Source: VRUE01 sp963822295
Lineage (GTDB): Bacteria > Actinomycetota > Thermoleophilia > Solirubrobacterales > 70-9
Length of the DNA stretch: 64,000 bases
Direction: 5' to 3'
Assembly: GCA_963822295.1 (NCBI GenBank)
Contig: CAWGHD010000002.1
Location: 2,542,001 to 2,606,000, forward strand
Shown: positions 33,032-42,500 of the stretch, one piece after another
Position numbering within the stretch: the stretch's first letter is position 1
Layout: every line of letters begins with the position of its first letter
Notes under the pieces: model-generated
What the model was told of the DNA's origin: nothing
Seen by the model: the letters and a program-made list of their open reading frames with translations, nothing else
Database searches by the model: none
Translations under genes and position numbers: made by a program

Positions 33032-33772
33032 TCAGCGGCCCGAGAGAGATTCCCTGCTCTTGCGGGCCGTTTGCTCGCGCTGAGCGGGGCCGCTTTCGCC
33101 CTCCGCCCGTCGCCTCTTGCGCTCGCCGAACAACTTGGTCGCCCACTTCAAGGAGTCCCGTGAGAAGTCAGGCCAGAGCTCATCGGAGAAGACGAGCTCC
33201 GTTTCAGCCACTTGCCAGAGCAGGTAGTTGGAGAGCCTGCGCTCCCCGCCGGTGCGGATCAGCAGCTCGGGGTCATGCATCTCGGGCGCATAGAGGCCGG
33301 CGCGGAACTCCTCCTCGCTCGTTCCTCTGAAAGCGCGCGCTGCCCTCACGATCTCAGCCCGTCCCCCGTAGTTGAATGGCACGAAAAGGGTGATCCGCCG
33401 GTTGGCCGCGGTCAGCTCCTCGGCCCATTCCATCTTTTCCACCAGGCTGCGCGGCACCGGATCGCCACGCTCGCCGATGAAGCGCAGGCGCACGTTCTCG
33501 GCATGAAGTTCCGGCGTCACGCGGTCGATGTACTCGGCGAGCAGTTCGATCAGGCCCTTCACCTCCTCCGCCGAGCGGGACCAGTTCTCGGTTGAGAAGG
33601 CGTAGACGGTCAGCTCCTTGACGCCAAGCTCGACCGCGTCCCGAAGCCGCGCCCGGACGTTCTCGGCCCCGGCCCGGTGCCCCGCCCCCACCGGGAGACC
33701 TCGCGCCTTCGCCCAGCGCCCGTTGCCGTCGGTGACGATGGCGACGTAGGCGGGGCCCTCGCGCTCAGCCAT
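33032..33772 (-). CDS. uppS: Isoprenyl transferase (cis-prenyltransferase, UppS family)
   Basis: A 246-residue cis-prenyltransferase, which extends an allylic diphosphate with isopentenyl diphosphate in cis. The catalytic Asp 15 is in VTDGNGRWAKARGLPVGAGH, the ENWSRSAEEV loop follows at about 60, and RTGGERRLSNYLLWQ with ELVFSDELWPDFS are the late motifs. In most bacteria the product is undecaprenyl diphosphate for cell-wall synthesis, but chain length is not certain here. Its ATG at 33772 overlaps the end of the DUF2600 gene by 8 bp. The C-terminal 30 residues are charged and variable. Whether it is the only UppS of the genome cannot be judged from this window. Confidence 0.92.
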   Translation of the reverse strand: MAEREGPAYVAIVTDGNGRWAKARGLPVGAGHRAGAENVRARLRDAVELGVKELTVYAFSTENWSRSAEEVKGLIELLAEYIDRVTPELHAENVRLRFIGERGDPVPRSLVEKMEWAEELTAANRRITLFVPFNYGGRAEIVRAARAFRGTSEEEFRAGLYAPEMHDPELLIRTGGERRLSNYLLWQVAETELVFSDELWPDFSRDSLKWATKLFGERKRRRAEGESGPAQREQTARKSRESLSGR

Positions 33773-34823
33773 GGCGGCGCAGCCCCATCGCGACCATGAT
33801 CAGGCGCACGGTGGGATCCAGTGAATTGAGCAGACGCTCCCTGATCGGGCGAGCGTATCCGCTGGTCGCTGGGGCGGCACTCAGGTAGAAGGCCGCGACG
33901 CCGGCGAGAATCGCGCGGTGGCGCCGGGCGCGGGGCAGCTGCTTCGTTGCGGCTCTGGCCCGGCTTGCGAGCAGGCTGACCCGGTTCGCTGCCTCCTCCT
34001 CGTTTGCACAGTAGCTCAGATAGTTGTGCTGGCCGGCCGTGAGGTCCTCGTCGCGGTCGATCATGTCGTCGAGCAGCACGGTCAGCGCGCCGATCGGAGG
34101 GAAGTAGGCGGCGTCGATCAGCGCCGCCTCCTCCGCGGTCGTCTTCGGGTCGGCGGCCGCGGCGATCAGCGCGTGGGCCGCGACCGAGGAGCTCGCGCCC
34201 GCCGCCAGCTCCCACCAGCGATAGCCCGGGGCGGCCTCCAGACCGACCGCCCAGGCCTCGAGCTCCCGACTGCCGGCCCAGGCCGCGGCGTGCACATGGC
34301 TCTGTCCCTCGCCGCAGCGCGCGGCGGCCCTTCGCAGCAGGGGCAGCGCCGCCTCCCGGCCGGGCAGGAGCGCCACCTCCTCCTGGCAGGCGCCGACCAG
34401 GGCGGCCAGATAGCCGCCATCTTCGCCCTGCGGGTGATGGCGGTACCAGTCACGGGCAGGAGCGCCGGGAGAGACCGCGTCGCAGATCGCGCCGTGCAGG
34501 GCGAGGCCGTCTGCGAGCGGGTCCTCCGCCTGCACCTCGCCCAGCGAGTCCAGATAGTCGATCGCGGCCTGCAAGGCGACGATCGCTCGCAGCACCCCGG
34601 CTCGCTTGCCTCGCGGCGCCAGGATCGCGAAGACGGCCGTCGCCGCGACGTTATTAGCCTTCTCGGCAAGGGCCGAGAGCGCCGTCGCGCGCAAGGTTGG
34701 GTCGGGGATCAGCGCAGCGCGCGTCTGCCAGGTTGTGACCTCGGCGCGCACGCGGGGCACGATCCGCCGCTCGTAGGTGATCAGCGCCGCGATCGCCGCG
34801 CTCGAGTCCGCTGCAGAGATCAT
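33765..34823 (-). CDS. DUF2600 protein, tetraprenyl-beta-curcumene synthase-like terpene synthase
   Basis: A 352-residue all-helical protein of the DUF2600/YtpB family. In Bacillus this family cyclises long prenyl diphosphates to C35 terpenes. The acidic pieces are LQAAIDYLDSLGEVQ (about residues 86-100) and LTVLLDDMIDRDEDLTAGQ with HNYLSYC following (about 260-285), matching the two Asp-rich regions of the family. It is first in a two-gene unit, overlapping uppS by 8 bp, so a cis-prenyl diphosphate made by that enzyme may be its substrate. The start ATG 34823 has GTGGGG upstream. Substrate and product are inference. Confidence 0.82.
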   Translation of the reverse strand: MISAADSSAAIAALITYERRIVPRVRAEVTTWQTRAALIPDPTLRATALSALAEKANNVAATAVFAILAPRGKRAGVLRAIVALQAAIDYLDSLGEVQAEDPLADGLALHGAICDAVSPGAPARDWYRHHPQGEDGGYLAALVGACQEEVALLPGREAALPLLRRAAARCGEGQSHVHAAAWAGSRELEAWAVGLEAAPGYRWWELAAGASSSVAAHALIAAAADPKTTAEEAALIDAAYFPPIGALTVLLDDMIDRDEDLTAGQHNYLSYCANEEEAANRVSLLASRARAATKQLPRARRHRAILAGVAAFYLSAAPATSGYARPIRERLLNSLDPTVRLIMVAMGLRRHG

Positions 34824-34894
34824 GCCCCACAGTTTCCTCGTTGGCTGCAGTCCGAGCTCCCCTCGCCCGCGGCCCTGAGCGTCGAGCCGCTCGC

Positions 34895-36283
34895 TCAGCC
34901 CTCGTCGGCGCCAGAGCCGGTCGCCACGGCGAAGGCCTGCTCGCTGCCGATGAAGGGAGTCAGGGTGACGTAGACGGCCCAGGGCACCAGCTCTGCCAGG
35001 CGCTCGGGTCCCTTGTGCTTGACGTGCTCGTAGAAGAGCGAGTAGAGGGCGCCGCCGATCGCCTCGGCCGTGATCGGCGGGATCTCGGGAGCCATCTCAA
35101 AGCCCTGCTCCAGCAGCGCCTCCATCTGTTCGGTGATTTTCTCGCGCTGCTCGAGCGCCCGCGTGCCCGCCGCGTACATCTCGACCGCGCCCAGGCGCGC
35201 GTACTCGGGCTCCTGCACGCCGTAGAGGAACATCGCCTCCTGCGTGCCCCTGACCGCGTCCTCCCAGTCTTTGGCCATGTGGAAGGCCGGCAGCGCCGCC
35301 GCCAGCATCTGCAGCGAGCCGACGTCAAGCGCCGCCACCACCGCGTCCTCCTTGCTCTCGAAATGTTTGTAGAACGCCCGGAAGGAGGTCCCGGCTCGCT
35401 CGATGATGTCGCCGATCGTCGTCTCGGGGTATCCCTTCTCCGCGACCACGGCGGCCAGCCCCCGCAGCAGCCGTTCTGTGGGGTTCGAGGCCGCCTGTCG
35501 CTCCTCGAAGGGCAGCGGGCGCAGCACGCGCCGCCGGGGCCCCCGCAGCGGGCCCGGGGGAGGCGGGTAGAGGAGCAGCCACTGCCACAGCTGCGGCGCC
35601 AATTCGGCCAGCTCGTCGGGCTTACCCTGATAGAGACGCTTGTGGATCACCTTCTGCACCCCGCCGATCAGGGCCCGCACCATCTCCGAGGGCATCCCCT
35701 CGCGTCCCATCCCGTCGAGGACGAGGCGGGCCAGCTGCTCGAAAGAGTCGGTGGCGCGGTCGAGCAGCGCCACCGCCTCCGTGCCCCCCGCGTAGACCTC
35801 GACCAGGCACATCGTCGCCGCCGCCGGCTGCGCCGCGACTTCCTCGATCAGGCCTTCGAAGGACTTTCGCGTCCGCTCGGGGTCGCTTGGTTGCTCGCCG
35901 CCCGGGGCGAGCGCCGCCGAGGCGGTCTCCAGCGCCGGATCGATCAGCGCCTCGATCGCCGCCAAGAAGCAGTGCTGTTTGTCGTCGAAATGCTTGTAGA
36001 AGGCGCTGCGCGGGACCCCCGAGAGCTCGACCAGATCGTCGATCGTGGTCGCCTCGTAGCCCTGCTCGGCGACGTTCGCCACCATCGCCCCGTAGAGCCG
36101 TTCGCGGCGGTTCTGCTCGGCTTCGGCCGCCGTTGTTCCGCGCCCTGGGGGCAGCGTCTTCTCCCGCAGCTGGCTCGAATCTCCCCAGGGTGTCAGCACC
36201 ATCGCGGGCGCAACGATAACCAGGGCCGACGCGACCTCCCCGGCCGCCGAATTTGGCTCTCTAGACGGTAGTTCAGCAACCAT
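34895..36283 (-). CDS. Tandem (double) TetR-domain regulator
   Basis: A 462-residue protein containing two complete TetR units. Unit 1: RRERLYGAMVANVAEQGYEA, then ELSGVPRSAFYKHFDDKQHC, and a core to about residue 225. A linker LYPPPPGPLRGPRRRVL leads to unit 2: ERLLRGLAAVVAEKGYPETT, then RAGTSFRAFYKHFESKEDAV, and a second core to the end. The shorter gene at 19789 is a broken paralogue. A single chain could act as a pseudo-dimer and read asymmetric operators. ATG 36283 has AGGTGA 8 bases upstream and a good promoter (36307-36335) behind it; the frame is open a little further to 36295. Confidence 0.86.
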   Translation of the reverse strand: MVAELPSREPNSAAGEVASALVIVAPAMVLTPWGDSSQLREKTLPPGRGTTAAEAEQNRRERLYGAMVANVAEQGYEATTIDDLVELSGVPRSAFYKHFDDKQHCFLAAIEALIDPALETASAALAPGGEQPSDPERTRKSFEGLIEEVAAQPAAATMCLVEVYAGGTEAVALLDRATDSFEQLARLVLDGMGREGMPSEMVRALIGGVQKVIHKRLYQGKPDELAELAPQLWQWLLLYPPPPGPLRGPRRRVLRPLPFEERQAASNPTERLLRGLAAVVAEKGYPETTIGDIIERAGTSFRAFYKHFESKEDAVVAALDVGSLQMLAAALPAFHMAKDWEDAVRGTQEAMFLYGVQEPEYARLGAVEMYAAGTRALEQREKITEQMEALLEQGFEMAPEIPPITAEAIGGALYSLFYEHVKHKGPERLAELVPWAVYVTLTPFIGSEQAFAVATGSGADEG

Positions 36284-36306
36284 GTTGACGTTCACCTAAG
36301 GGTAGA

Positions 36307-36335
36307 AAGATATTGACGATTATCCCTTTAAACAA
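36307..36335 (-). promoter_or_regulatory. Promoter of the tandem-TetR gene, TTGTTT-N17-TATCTT
   Basis: Leftward -35 TTGTTT (36330-36335) and -10 TATCTT (36307-36312), 17 bases apart. AAGGGATA and AAGGGTA half-sites flank the -10, a likely self-regulation site. Confidence 0.5.
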
Positions 36336-36354
36336 GAGAAATCTCAAGAATTTC

Positions 36355-36383
36355 TTGACTTCCGGGTTGGTCTATGTTCTAGT
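36355..36383 (+). promoter_or_regulatory. Promoter TTGACT-N17-TCTAGT in front of the giant secreted-protein operon
   Basis: -35 TTGACT at 36355-36360, 17-base spacer ending in TG-T, -10 TCTAGT at 36378-36383. It matches the promoter at 55859 in both boxes, in spacing and in part of the spacer (GGTTGG and TGT). The transcript would start near 36390. Confidence 0.65.
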
Positions 36384-37196
36384 TGTGCACAGCTTCCCGG
36401 AAGCGCATCGTTTCGGCGCTCCGGGGGTTAGCAGGGAAGCTGCGCAGAAGAAAGGCACTGGCCCAGCAGGGGCTCGCGAGCTTTCGTGAGCGTCCAAGGG
36501 GCCGCCAGGGAACGGGAAGAGGAGGGGGAGTACGGTGATCCACCACGCGAACGCTGAGTCCACAGGAGCGACTGTGCGCGGGGCTGTTGGCTCCGCTCCC
36601 CGAGCGCTCCGCCAGCGAGCCGCTCATCGCATCCCCCATCAACTCCCGAAGAGAGACTCTGAAGCTTGCCTCGCCTCGGAATCCCAATTCCGTGCGCGGG
36701 CAACGGCGAGACAGGGGGGCGACTCCCCAGACGGGCTTTTCCCTGGGCCCTCAAGCCGCGGGGTCTTCCCTGACCCCAGAGCAGGAGCCGCCGCCAATGT
36801 CGCCACTCCCGCGGTTCGTGTCCCCTTCCGGGGTACGCGTGCCCGCAAGGAGCAGCGCGGGCGGCATATATCCAGCCTCCGAGGCATTCCCACCCTCAGG
36901 CCTGGGTCGCCCGCGCTGCCTCTCTCTTTCTTCGCATCGATCGGCACGGGTGGCGGCGTGAGACGCTTCGCTGTTCCCTCGTCCCGGCCGACGGCGCCGG
37001 CTCCCGGTGCCGCTCCCGCCGAGCAGGCTCACACACCGGCTGGCACCCCGTCCCCCTCGCCGCGTGTGCCAGTGGCGAGTGGCGGATCGAGTCTCGCCAG
37101 GACGCAGGCCGCAGACTTTGGTCGGCCCAAGGGCAAGACTGAGGACGCTGCAGCAGGGCAAGGACAGGCGGCCACGGGACACGGAGGAGAGGGCGA
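36384..37196 (+). other. Long untranslated leader with hairpins
   Basis: About 800 bp between promoter and the first large gene, with no convincing coding region; an open frame at 36535-37200 is Arg/Pro/Ser-rich and has no ribosome site. Near the 5-prime end CAGCTTCCC (36390-36398) pairs with GGGAAGCTG (36434-36442), enclosing GGAAGCGC/GCGCTCC; a further hairpin GCTCGCGA/TCGTGAGC with a four-base loop lies at 36472-36491. A regulatory leader is likely. Confidence 0.45.
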
Positions 37197-39518
37197 GTGA
37201 GAAACGCGGCACTGCGGTTCGCGGATTCGGCTCCTATGGACGAGCGCGCGGGTCTGCGCCCGCTCGTCGTCGGCATTCTCGTCGCCGTCCTCTTCGCGCT
37301 CGGTGCCGCACGCGCGCAGGCAGTCGTAATCTACCCGCAGGCCACGTCGTTCGGCACCGATGGGACCTCCGGCACGTCGTTCAGCGGCATTCGTCAGGTC
37401 GCCTTCGACCAGGCGAGCGACCGGCTCTACGTGCTGAGTGCCTTTCCGCCCCGGCTCCACGCGTTCGACGCATCTACCCCAGGGACCTACACGCCGCTCG
37501 GCGCTCCCTTCCCGCTGACTGTCGAATCGACGGGCAGCGAACGTCTGTCGGACGTCTCGGTCGACCACTCGGGGCTCGGCTCGACGGGCAACATTGCCTT
37601 TACGACGACCGAAAACAACAACGCGATCTACGTCTTCGACTCGGCCGGGGTACTGCAGCCCGGCTTTCCGGTCAACCTGAATGCCGGCTCGAACTTCATG
37701 ACCGGCGCCGGCATCGACCCCAGCGGCAACATCTGGGCCGGCAACTACTACCCGCAGAGATTCGAAAAATTCAGCTCCGCGGGGGCCCCGGCCGGAACGG
37801 TGAGCACGGCCGGCACCGGGAACGGGTATCCGGGGCACGTCGCCTTCGACAGCGCCGCCAATGCCTATGTGACCCACTACTACAGCGGCAACACTTGGAA
37901 ATACGCGGCTGCCGGCGGCTACGCGACCAGGACCCAGCTCGACTCGCAGGAAGCCGTCGAGGTCGACGTCGATCGCTCCACGGGCAAGATCTACGTGGTC
38001 CGCTCGAGCAGCGTCGCCGTCTATACGTCGGCCGGCACCCTTGAGCGGACGATCGCGACCGGCATTTCGTCGAACTTCTACGGGGTCGCGGTGGACGGCG
38101 CCACCGGCGGAGCCCACGTCTCCGACGGCAACGCCAACAAAGTCCGCGTCTTCCTTCCCGTCAACGCGCCCGTCGCGACGACGGGGGACACCGAGGACCT
38201 GGTCAGGAACTCGGTCACCGTCAAAGGTCACGTCGAGCCGGACGGAGGCGGCGACGTCACCGACTGCAAATTCGAGTACGTCACGGACGCGGCATTCAAA
38301 GCGACCGGCTACACCAACCTCTCCTCAGGCGGAACGAAACCGTGCAGTGAGACCCTGCCGATGACGAGCGGCCAGGACGTCAGCGCCGAACTGACCGGAC
38401 TGACCACCGACACGAACTTCCACTACCGGCTCGTCTCCTCGAACGCGACTCCCCTCAGCACCAATCCGGGAGGCGACAAAACCTTCACCACCCCGACCGC
38501 CGTCCCCGGGCTCAGCACCGACGGGGTCAGCGACGTCACCCAGACCAGCGCGACCCTGAACGCCTCCTTCATGGGAGACGGCCTTGCCACGACCTACAAA
38601 ATCGAATGGGGGCCGACGACGGCATACGGCAAAGTCATCGAAGGCAACACCGGCAGCCCGACCGGGCTGACCGAGATCGAGGCTCCGATCACCGGTCTCT
38701 CCGTTTACCTGCCGGAGACCCTGCCCTACCACTACCGCGTCGTCGCGACCAACAGCACCGGGACCACGATCAGCGCGGACAAAGCCTTTTTCGCGGCGCC
38801 TCCCCACCTGCCCGTGATTACCGACACCAGCGTCGATCAGGTGACGTCGACGACGGCGACGCTCTCGTCCAGCATCAATCCGGGCAACGGGCCGACCATC
38901 TATCTAGTCGAATACGGCGTGACCACCAACCACGGCTCCGCATCGGCGTTCGGCGAACCTCTCGCCGGCGACGATGAAGACCATCCGGTGAGCGTCCAGC
39001 TGCTGGGCCTCTCGCCCGGGACGACCTACCACTTCCGGGTCCTGGCGATCAACTTCACCGGGACGTCGCACAGCGCCGACCAGACCTTCACGACGCCGAA
39101 CGTCCCAACGATCGTATCGAGCGCCTCGTCGTCCGTCGGACAGACGACCGCACATCTGACCGCTTCGGTGATCGCCAACGCGAGCCCGACGACAACCCAC
39201 TTCGAATACGGGACCACGAGCGCCTACGCACAGAGCACGACCCCGGCCTTCATCGGGCAGGAGCTTCTCGTCCAAGCCGTCGATGCCGATCTGGCCGGCC
39301 TGGCACCGGGCACCACGTACCACTACCGGGCTGTGGCCGGCAACGGCGTCGGCACGTCCACGGGGCCCGATCGGACCTTCACCACGCAGGCCGCCACGGC
39401 CGAGAACCCGCCTGCAGCGAAACCGAGGAAATGTCGAAAAGGCTTCGTCAAGCGCAAAGGCAGGTGCGTGAAGAAGAAGAAACGGACCAGCCGCCGCGGG
39501 AGCCACCGCAATGGCTGA
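37197..39518 (+). CDS. Giant secreted protein 1: beta-propeller plus FN3-like repeats with basic tail
   Basis: 773 residues. Signal peptide LVVGILVAVLFALGAARAQA, then an NHL/YncE-like propeller (residues 45-325, strands such as DRLYVLSAFPPRLHAFD, GKIYVVRSSSVAVYTSAG), then four FN3-like repeats of about 95 residues with the pattern FEYG-T-xxYG ... LTGLxPGTTYHYRxxAxNxxG (for example EYGTTSAYAQSTTPAF and APGTTYHYRAVAGNG). The end is CRKGFVKRKGRCVKKKKRTS then an Arg/Ser/His-rich tail. Start GTG 37197 has GGAGGAG upstream. It is first of five genes in the same direction with short gaps. No catalytic motif is seen; a structural or adhesive surface role is inferred. Confidence 0.82.
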   Translation: MRNAALRFADSAPMDERAGLRPLVVGILVAVLFALGAARAQAVVIYPQATSFGTDGTSGTSFSGIRQVAFDQASDRLYVLSAFPPRLHAFDASTPGTYTPLGAPFPLTVESTGSERLSDVSVDHSGLGSTGNIAFTTTENNNAIYVFDSAGVLQPGFPVNLNAGSNFMTGAGIDPSGNIWAGNYYPQRFEKFSSAGAPAGTVSTAGTGNGYPGHVAFDSAANAYVTHYYSGNTWKYAAAGGYATRTQLDSQEAVEVDVDRSTGKIYVVRSSSVAVYTSAGTLERTIATGISSNFYGVAVDGATGGAHVSDGNANKVRVFLPVNAPVATTGDTEDLVRNSVTVKGHVEPDGGGDVTDCKFEYVTDAAFKATGYTNLSSGGTKPCSETLPMTSGQDVSAELTGLTTDTNFHYRLVSSNATPLSTNPGGDKTFTTPTAVPGLSTDGVSDVTQTSATLNASFMGDGLATTYKIEWGPTTAYGKVIEGNTGSPTGLTEIEAPITGLSVYLPETLPYHYRVVATNSTGTTISADKAFFAAPPHLPVITDTSVDQVTSTTATLSSSINPGNGPTIYLVEYGVTTNHGSASAFGEPLAGDDEDHPVSVQLLGLSPGTTYHFRVLAINFTGTSHSADQTFTTPNVPTIVSSASSSVGQTTAHLTASVIANASPTTTHFEYGTTSAYAQSTTPAFIGQELLVQAVDADLAGLAPGTTYHYRAVAGNGVGTSTGPDRTFTTQAATAENPPAAKPRKCRKGFVKRKGRCVKKKKRTSRRGSHRNG

Positions 39519-39537
39519 GCGGAAGAGGAGAGAGCGA

Positions 39538-42500
39538 GTGACACGGCACGGCATCAACTCCCCAAGAAAGACGCAGCGTGTAGCGCTAGCGGCCGGCCTG
39601 CTGGCTGTCGCCCTGCTTGCTCTCGCGGCACGCCCCGCATTAGGCGTGGACAGCCACAACGAAGTCCTGACGACCTTCGACGCCGGCTCCGGCTGCTCGA
39701 TCTACGACGCGGCGCTCGACGAAGCCAACGAATGGATCTACGTCTCTTGCGCGGGAGGTGTCCGGCGTTTCAACTACGACGGCACGCCAGCCGACTTCAC
39801 CGCGGTGAAACCGCACATCGAAGGCAACAGGCTGATCAAAGACCCGGGCGGTGCGAAAGAAGCGTTCAACGGGCGACCGCAGCTGGCGGTGGACAACTCG
39901 TCGTCCCCCAACCAGGGCCGCCTGTTCGTAACCAGCGCCCCGAACGTCGACATCTTCGAGCCGGATGGGGCGTACTTCGCGCCCCTGATACAGCCGCTCG
40001 AAAACTCGATTCCCAACGAACTCAGCGCCATCGACGTCGGGCATGACGGCTCGATCTACGTCGGCTCGCAGAACCCGGGTGACCGCGTTTCGAAATACAA
40101 CCCCGGACTGCAGGAGATAAAACGGTTCTACGGCTCCTACGGCACGAGTAACTATCAATTCGCCCAGAGCCAGGATCCATGTCACCTCCGCGTCGACAAC
40201 ACCGGCGCGATGTGGCTGAATCACTGCGACTTCTTTTTTCTGTCGAGATCGATGCTGTCGAAGTACGAGGTCGACCAGTTCACCGACGAACTCGACATCG
40301 AAGCGTACGGCGGCGGCTCGGGAAGGTCGGCTTCCTTCGCGGCCAAACCGTCTCCCTTCGTCACTCCCGATCCGCTGCTTACCTTCAACCCGGATCAGAG
40401 CGACAGCTTCGGGCAGTTCGACCTCGACCCGGACACGAACGACCTCTATGTCAATCGCTTCAACAGGATCGAGATCTACAGCCAGGGCGTCGCCGGCGAG
40501 TCCGCGTACCTGAAAGCGCCGGCCTTCGGCACCGGAGCCCTGGCCAACTCGAAAGCCGTGGCGGTCGACGAGGCGGGCCGGGTCTTTGCCTCCATGGGCA
40601 ACGAAATAGTCGTCTTCGGCCCCGGCGACATCCTTCCCGACGTGCACACGTTCTCCCTCGGCCTTGACGACGTCGGCTATACCACTGCGCACGTTGGCGG
40701 CGAGGTCGAGCTCGCCGGCGGGTCGGACATCACCGAGTGCGAATTCGAGTACGGGCTGAACGACGAATACACAGGGGCCGGGTCGGGGACCGAGGTCTGC
40801 GCGCCGGACCCGAACTCGGCGCCGCCCGGCTCGAACTTCGACGCCGACACCCTGGTCACCGCCGACTTGACCGGCCTGCAGACCGGCGAGACCTACCACG
40901 TCCGGCTCACCGCCAAAAACGCCAGCGGCGAGAACTTCGGCATCGACAGGACCTTCGAACCGCCCTACGTGCTCAAAGTCCAGACGCTCGCGGCCGAGGA
41001 AATCGACACGGACGGCGCCGTCCTCAAGGGGTCCTTCAACCCCGACGGCAAAGTGACCAGCTATCGCTTCGATTACGGCATCACCACGAACTATGGCTTC
41101 AGCACGCCGCTCGAACTGGGTGGGAGCGGGGTCGGTGAGATTGAGGTCGAGCAGGAGCTGTCGAGCCTCCCGAGTGGGAAAGTCTTCCACTACCGTGTCG
41201 TCGCCTCCAACCCCGAAGGGGAAACGATAGGGTCCGACCGCACGTTCCGGGTGGGGTCGTCCCCCGAAGTCTCCGGAGCCCGCGCGACCGAAGTGGCGGA
41301 AACCTCCGCGACCCTGCGCGCGAGCATCAACCCGGTCGGTTTCGCGACGAAATACAAATTCGAATACGGCACGACGCCGGAATACGGGCAGTCCGTCCCG
41401 GCCGATCTCACCGACATCGGGTCCGGAGTCGCGGACGTGAGCGTCCTGCAGGAAATAGCGGGACTCCAGCCGGGCGTGACCTATCACTTCCGCGTCGTGG
41501 CCGAAAACAAATGGGGCACGTCGCACAGCCCCAACACGACGTTCGACTACGCGCCCCCCGGCTGTCCGAACGACCACGTGCGACAGCAGACAGGGGCGAG
41601 CTACCTGCCGGACTGCCGGGCGTACGAGCTCGTCTCTCCCGGCGCCGCCGGCGCGATCCTGCTCTTCCCCGGCAACGCCGCCGCCTCCGAAGGTTCGGGC
41701 GGCGAAGGAAACGAAGGCACATTCGGGCTTCGTTACAACGAGGGGATGAAGTACATCCTCAACCGTGGCTTCGCCGTCGCCCCGTCACGGTTCGCCTTCT
41801 TCGGCGGCTTCGGGACGATCGACGGTATCTACGCGCCGATCACCCGCCTCGACATGTACATGTCCACCCGTACCGCCAACGGCTGGGTGACGACCCTTCC
41901 GGGCCTGAGCGGCAGCGAAGCGACCCAGACGGGGCGCAAGGAATGCTCGGAATCGATGTCACTGTGCATCGATCACCAGGAGGGCCAGGAAGGTGAGTAC
42001 CAGCGCGAAGGAGCGCCCTACATGTTCACGGCCGCCGGCGAGCACATCGGCAGGCTGCCGACAAACGTCGACGTGATCCCGGGCGGCGAGTTCTTCGCCG
42101 GTTCGAAGCGGATGTCGGACGACTTCGGCCACCTCGTCTTCGCGTCGACGGAGTTCCTAACCCAAGGCTTCCCCCAGACCCTGAAACCGGGGATCCCGTT
42201 CGCGCCGGGCGCGGTGACCACAGGCGTCGGGTCGGCCTACCTCAACGACATCAAGAACCGGACGATCTCGATCATCTCGAGGCTGCAGAACGGGGACGAC
42301 ATCCCGACCGACAATCCGACCCCGATCAAGAGCATCGACTTCCCGGGACTCTCCCCCGACGCCTCGCACGTCCTCATGTCGACGCGGGGGCCGGGGAAAT
42401 TAAAGCACCTGTACATGCGCGTCAACGATCTGGTCACGCATGGAATCGCCGGCGGCATCGCCGTCGAGCCCCTGGGCATGACTCGCGAGGGCTCCGAGGT

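Noticed and set aside
36535..37200. 221-codon plus-strand frame before the giant operon
   Set aside because: Arg/Pro/Ser-rich, no ribosome site, no fold-like pattern; treated as leader.
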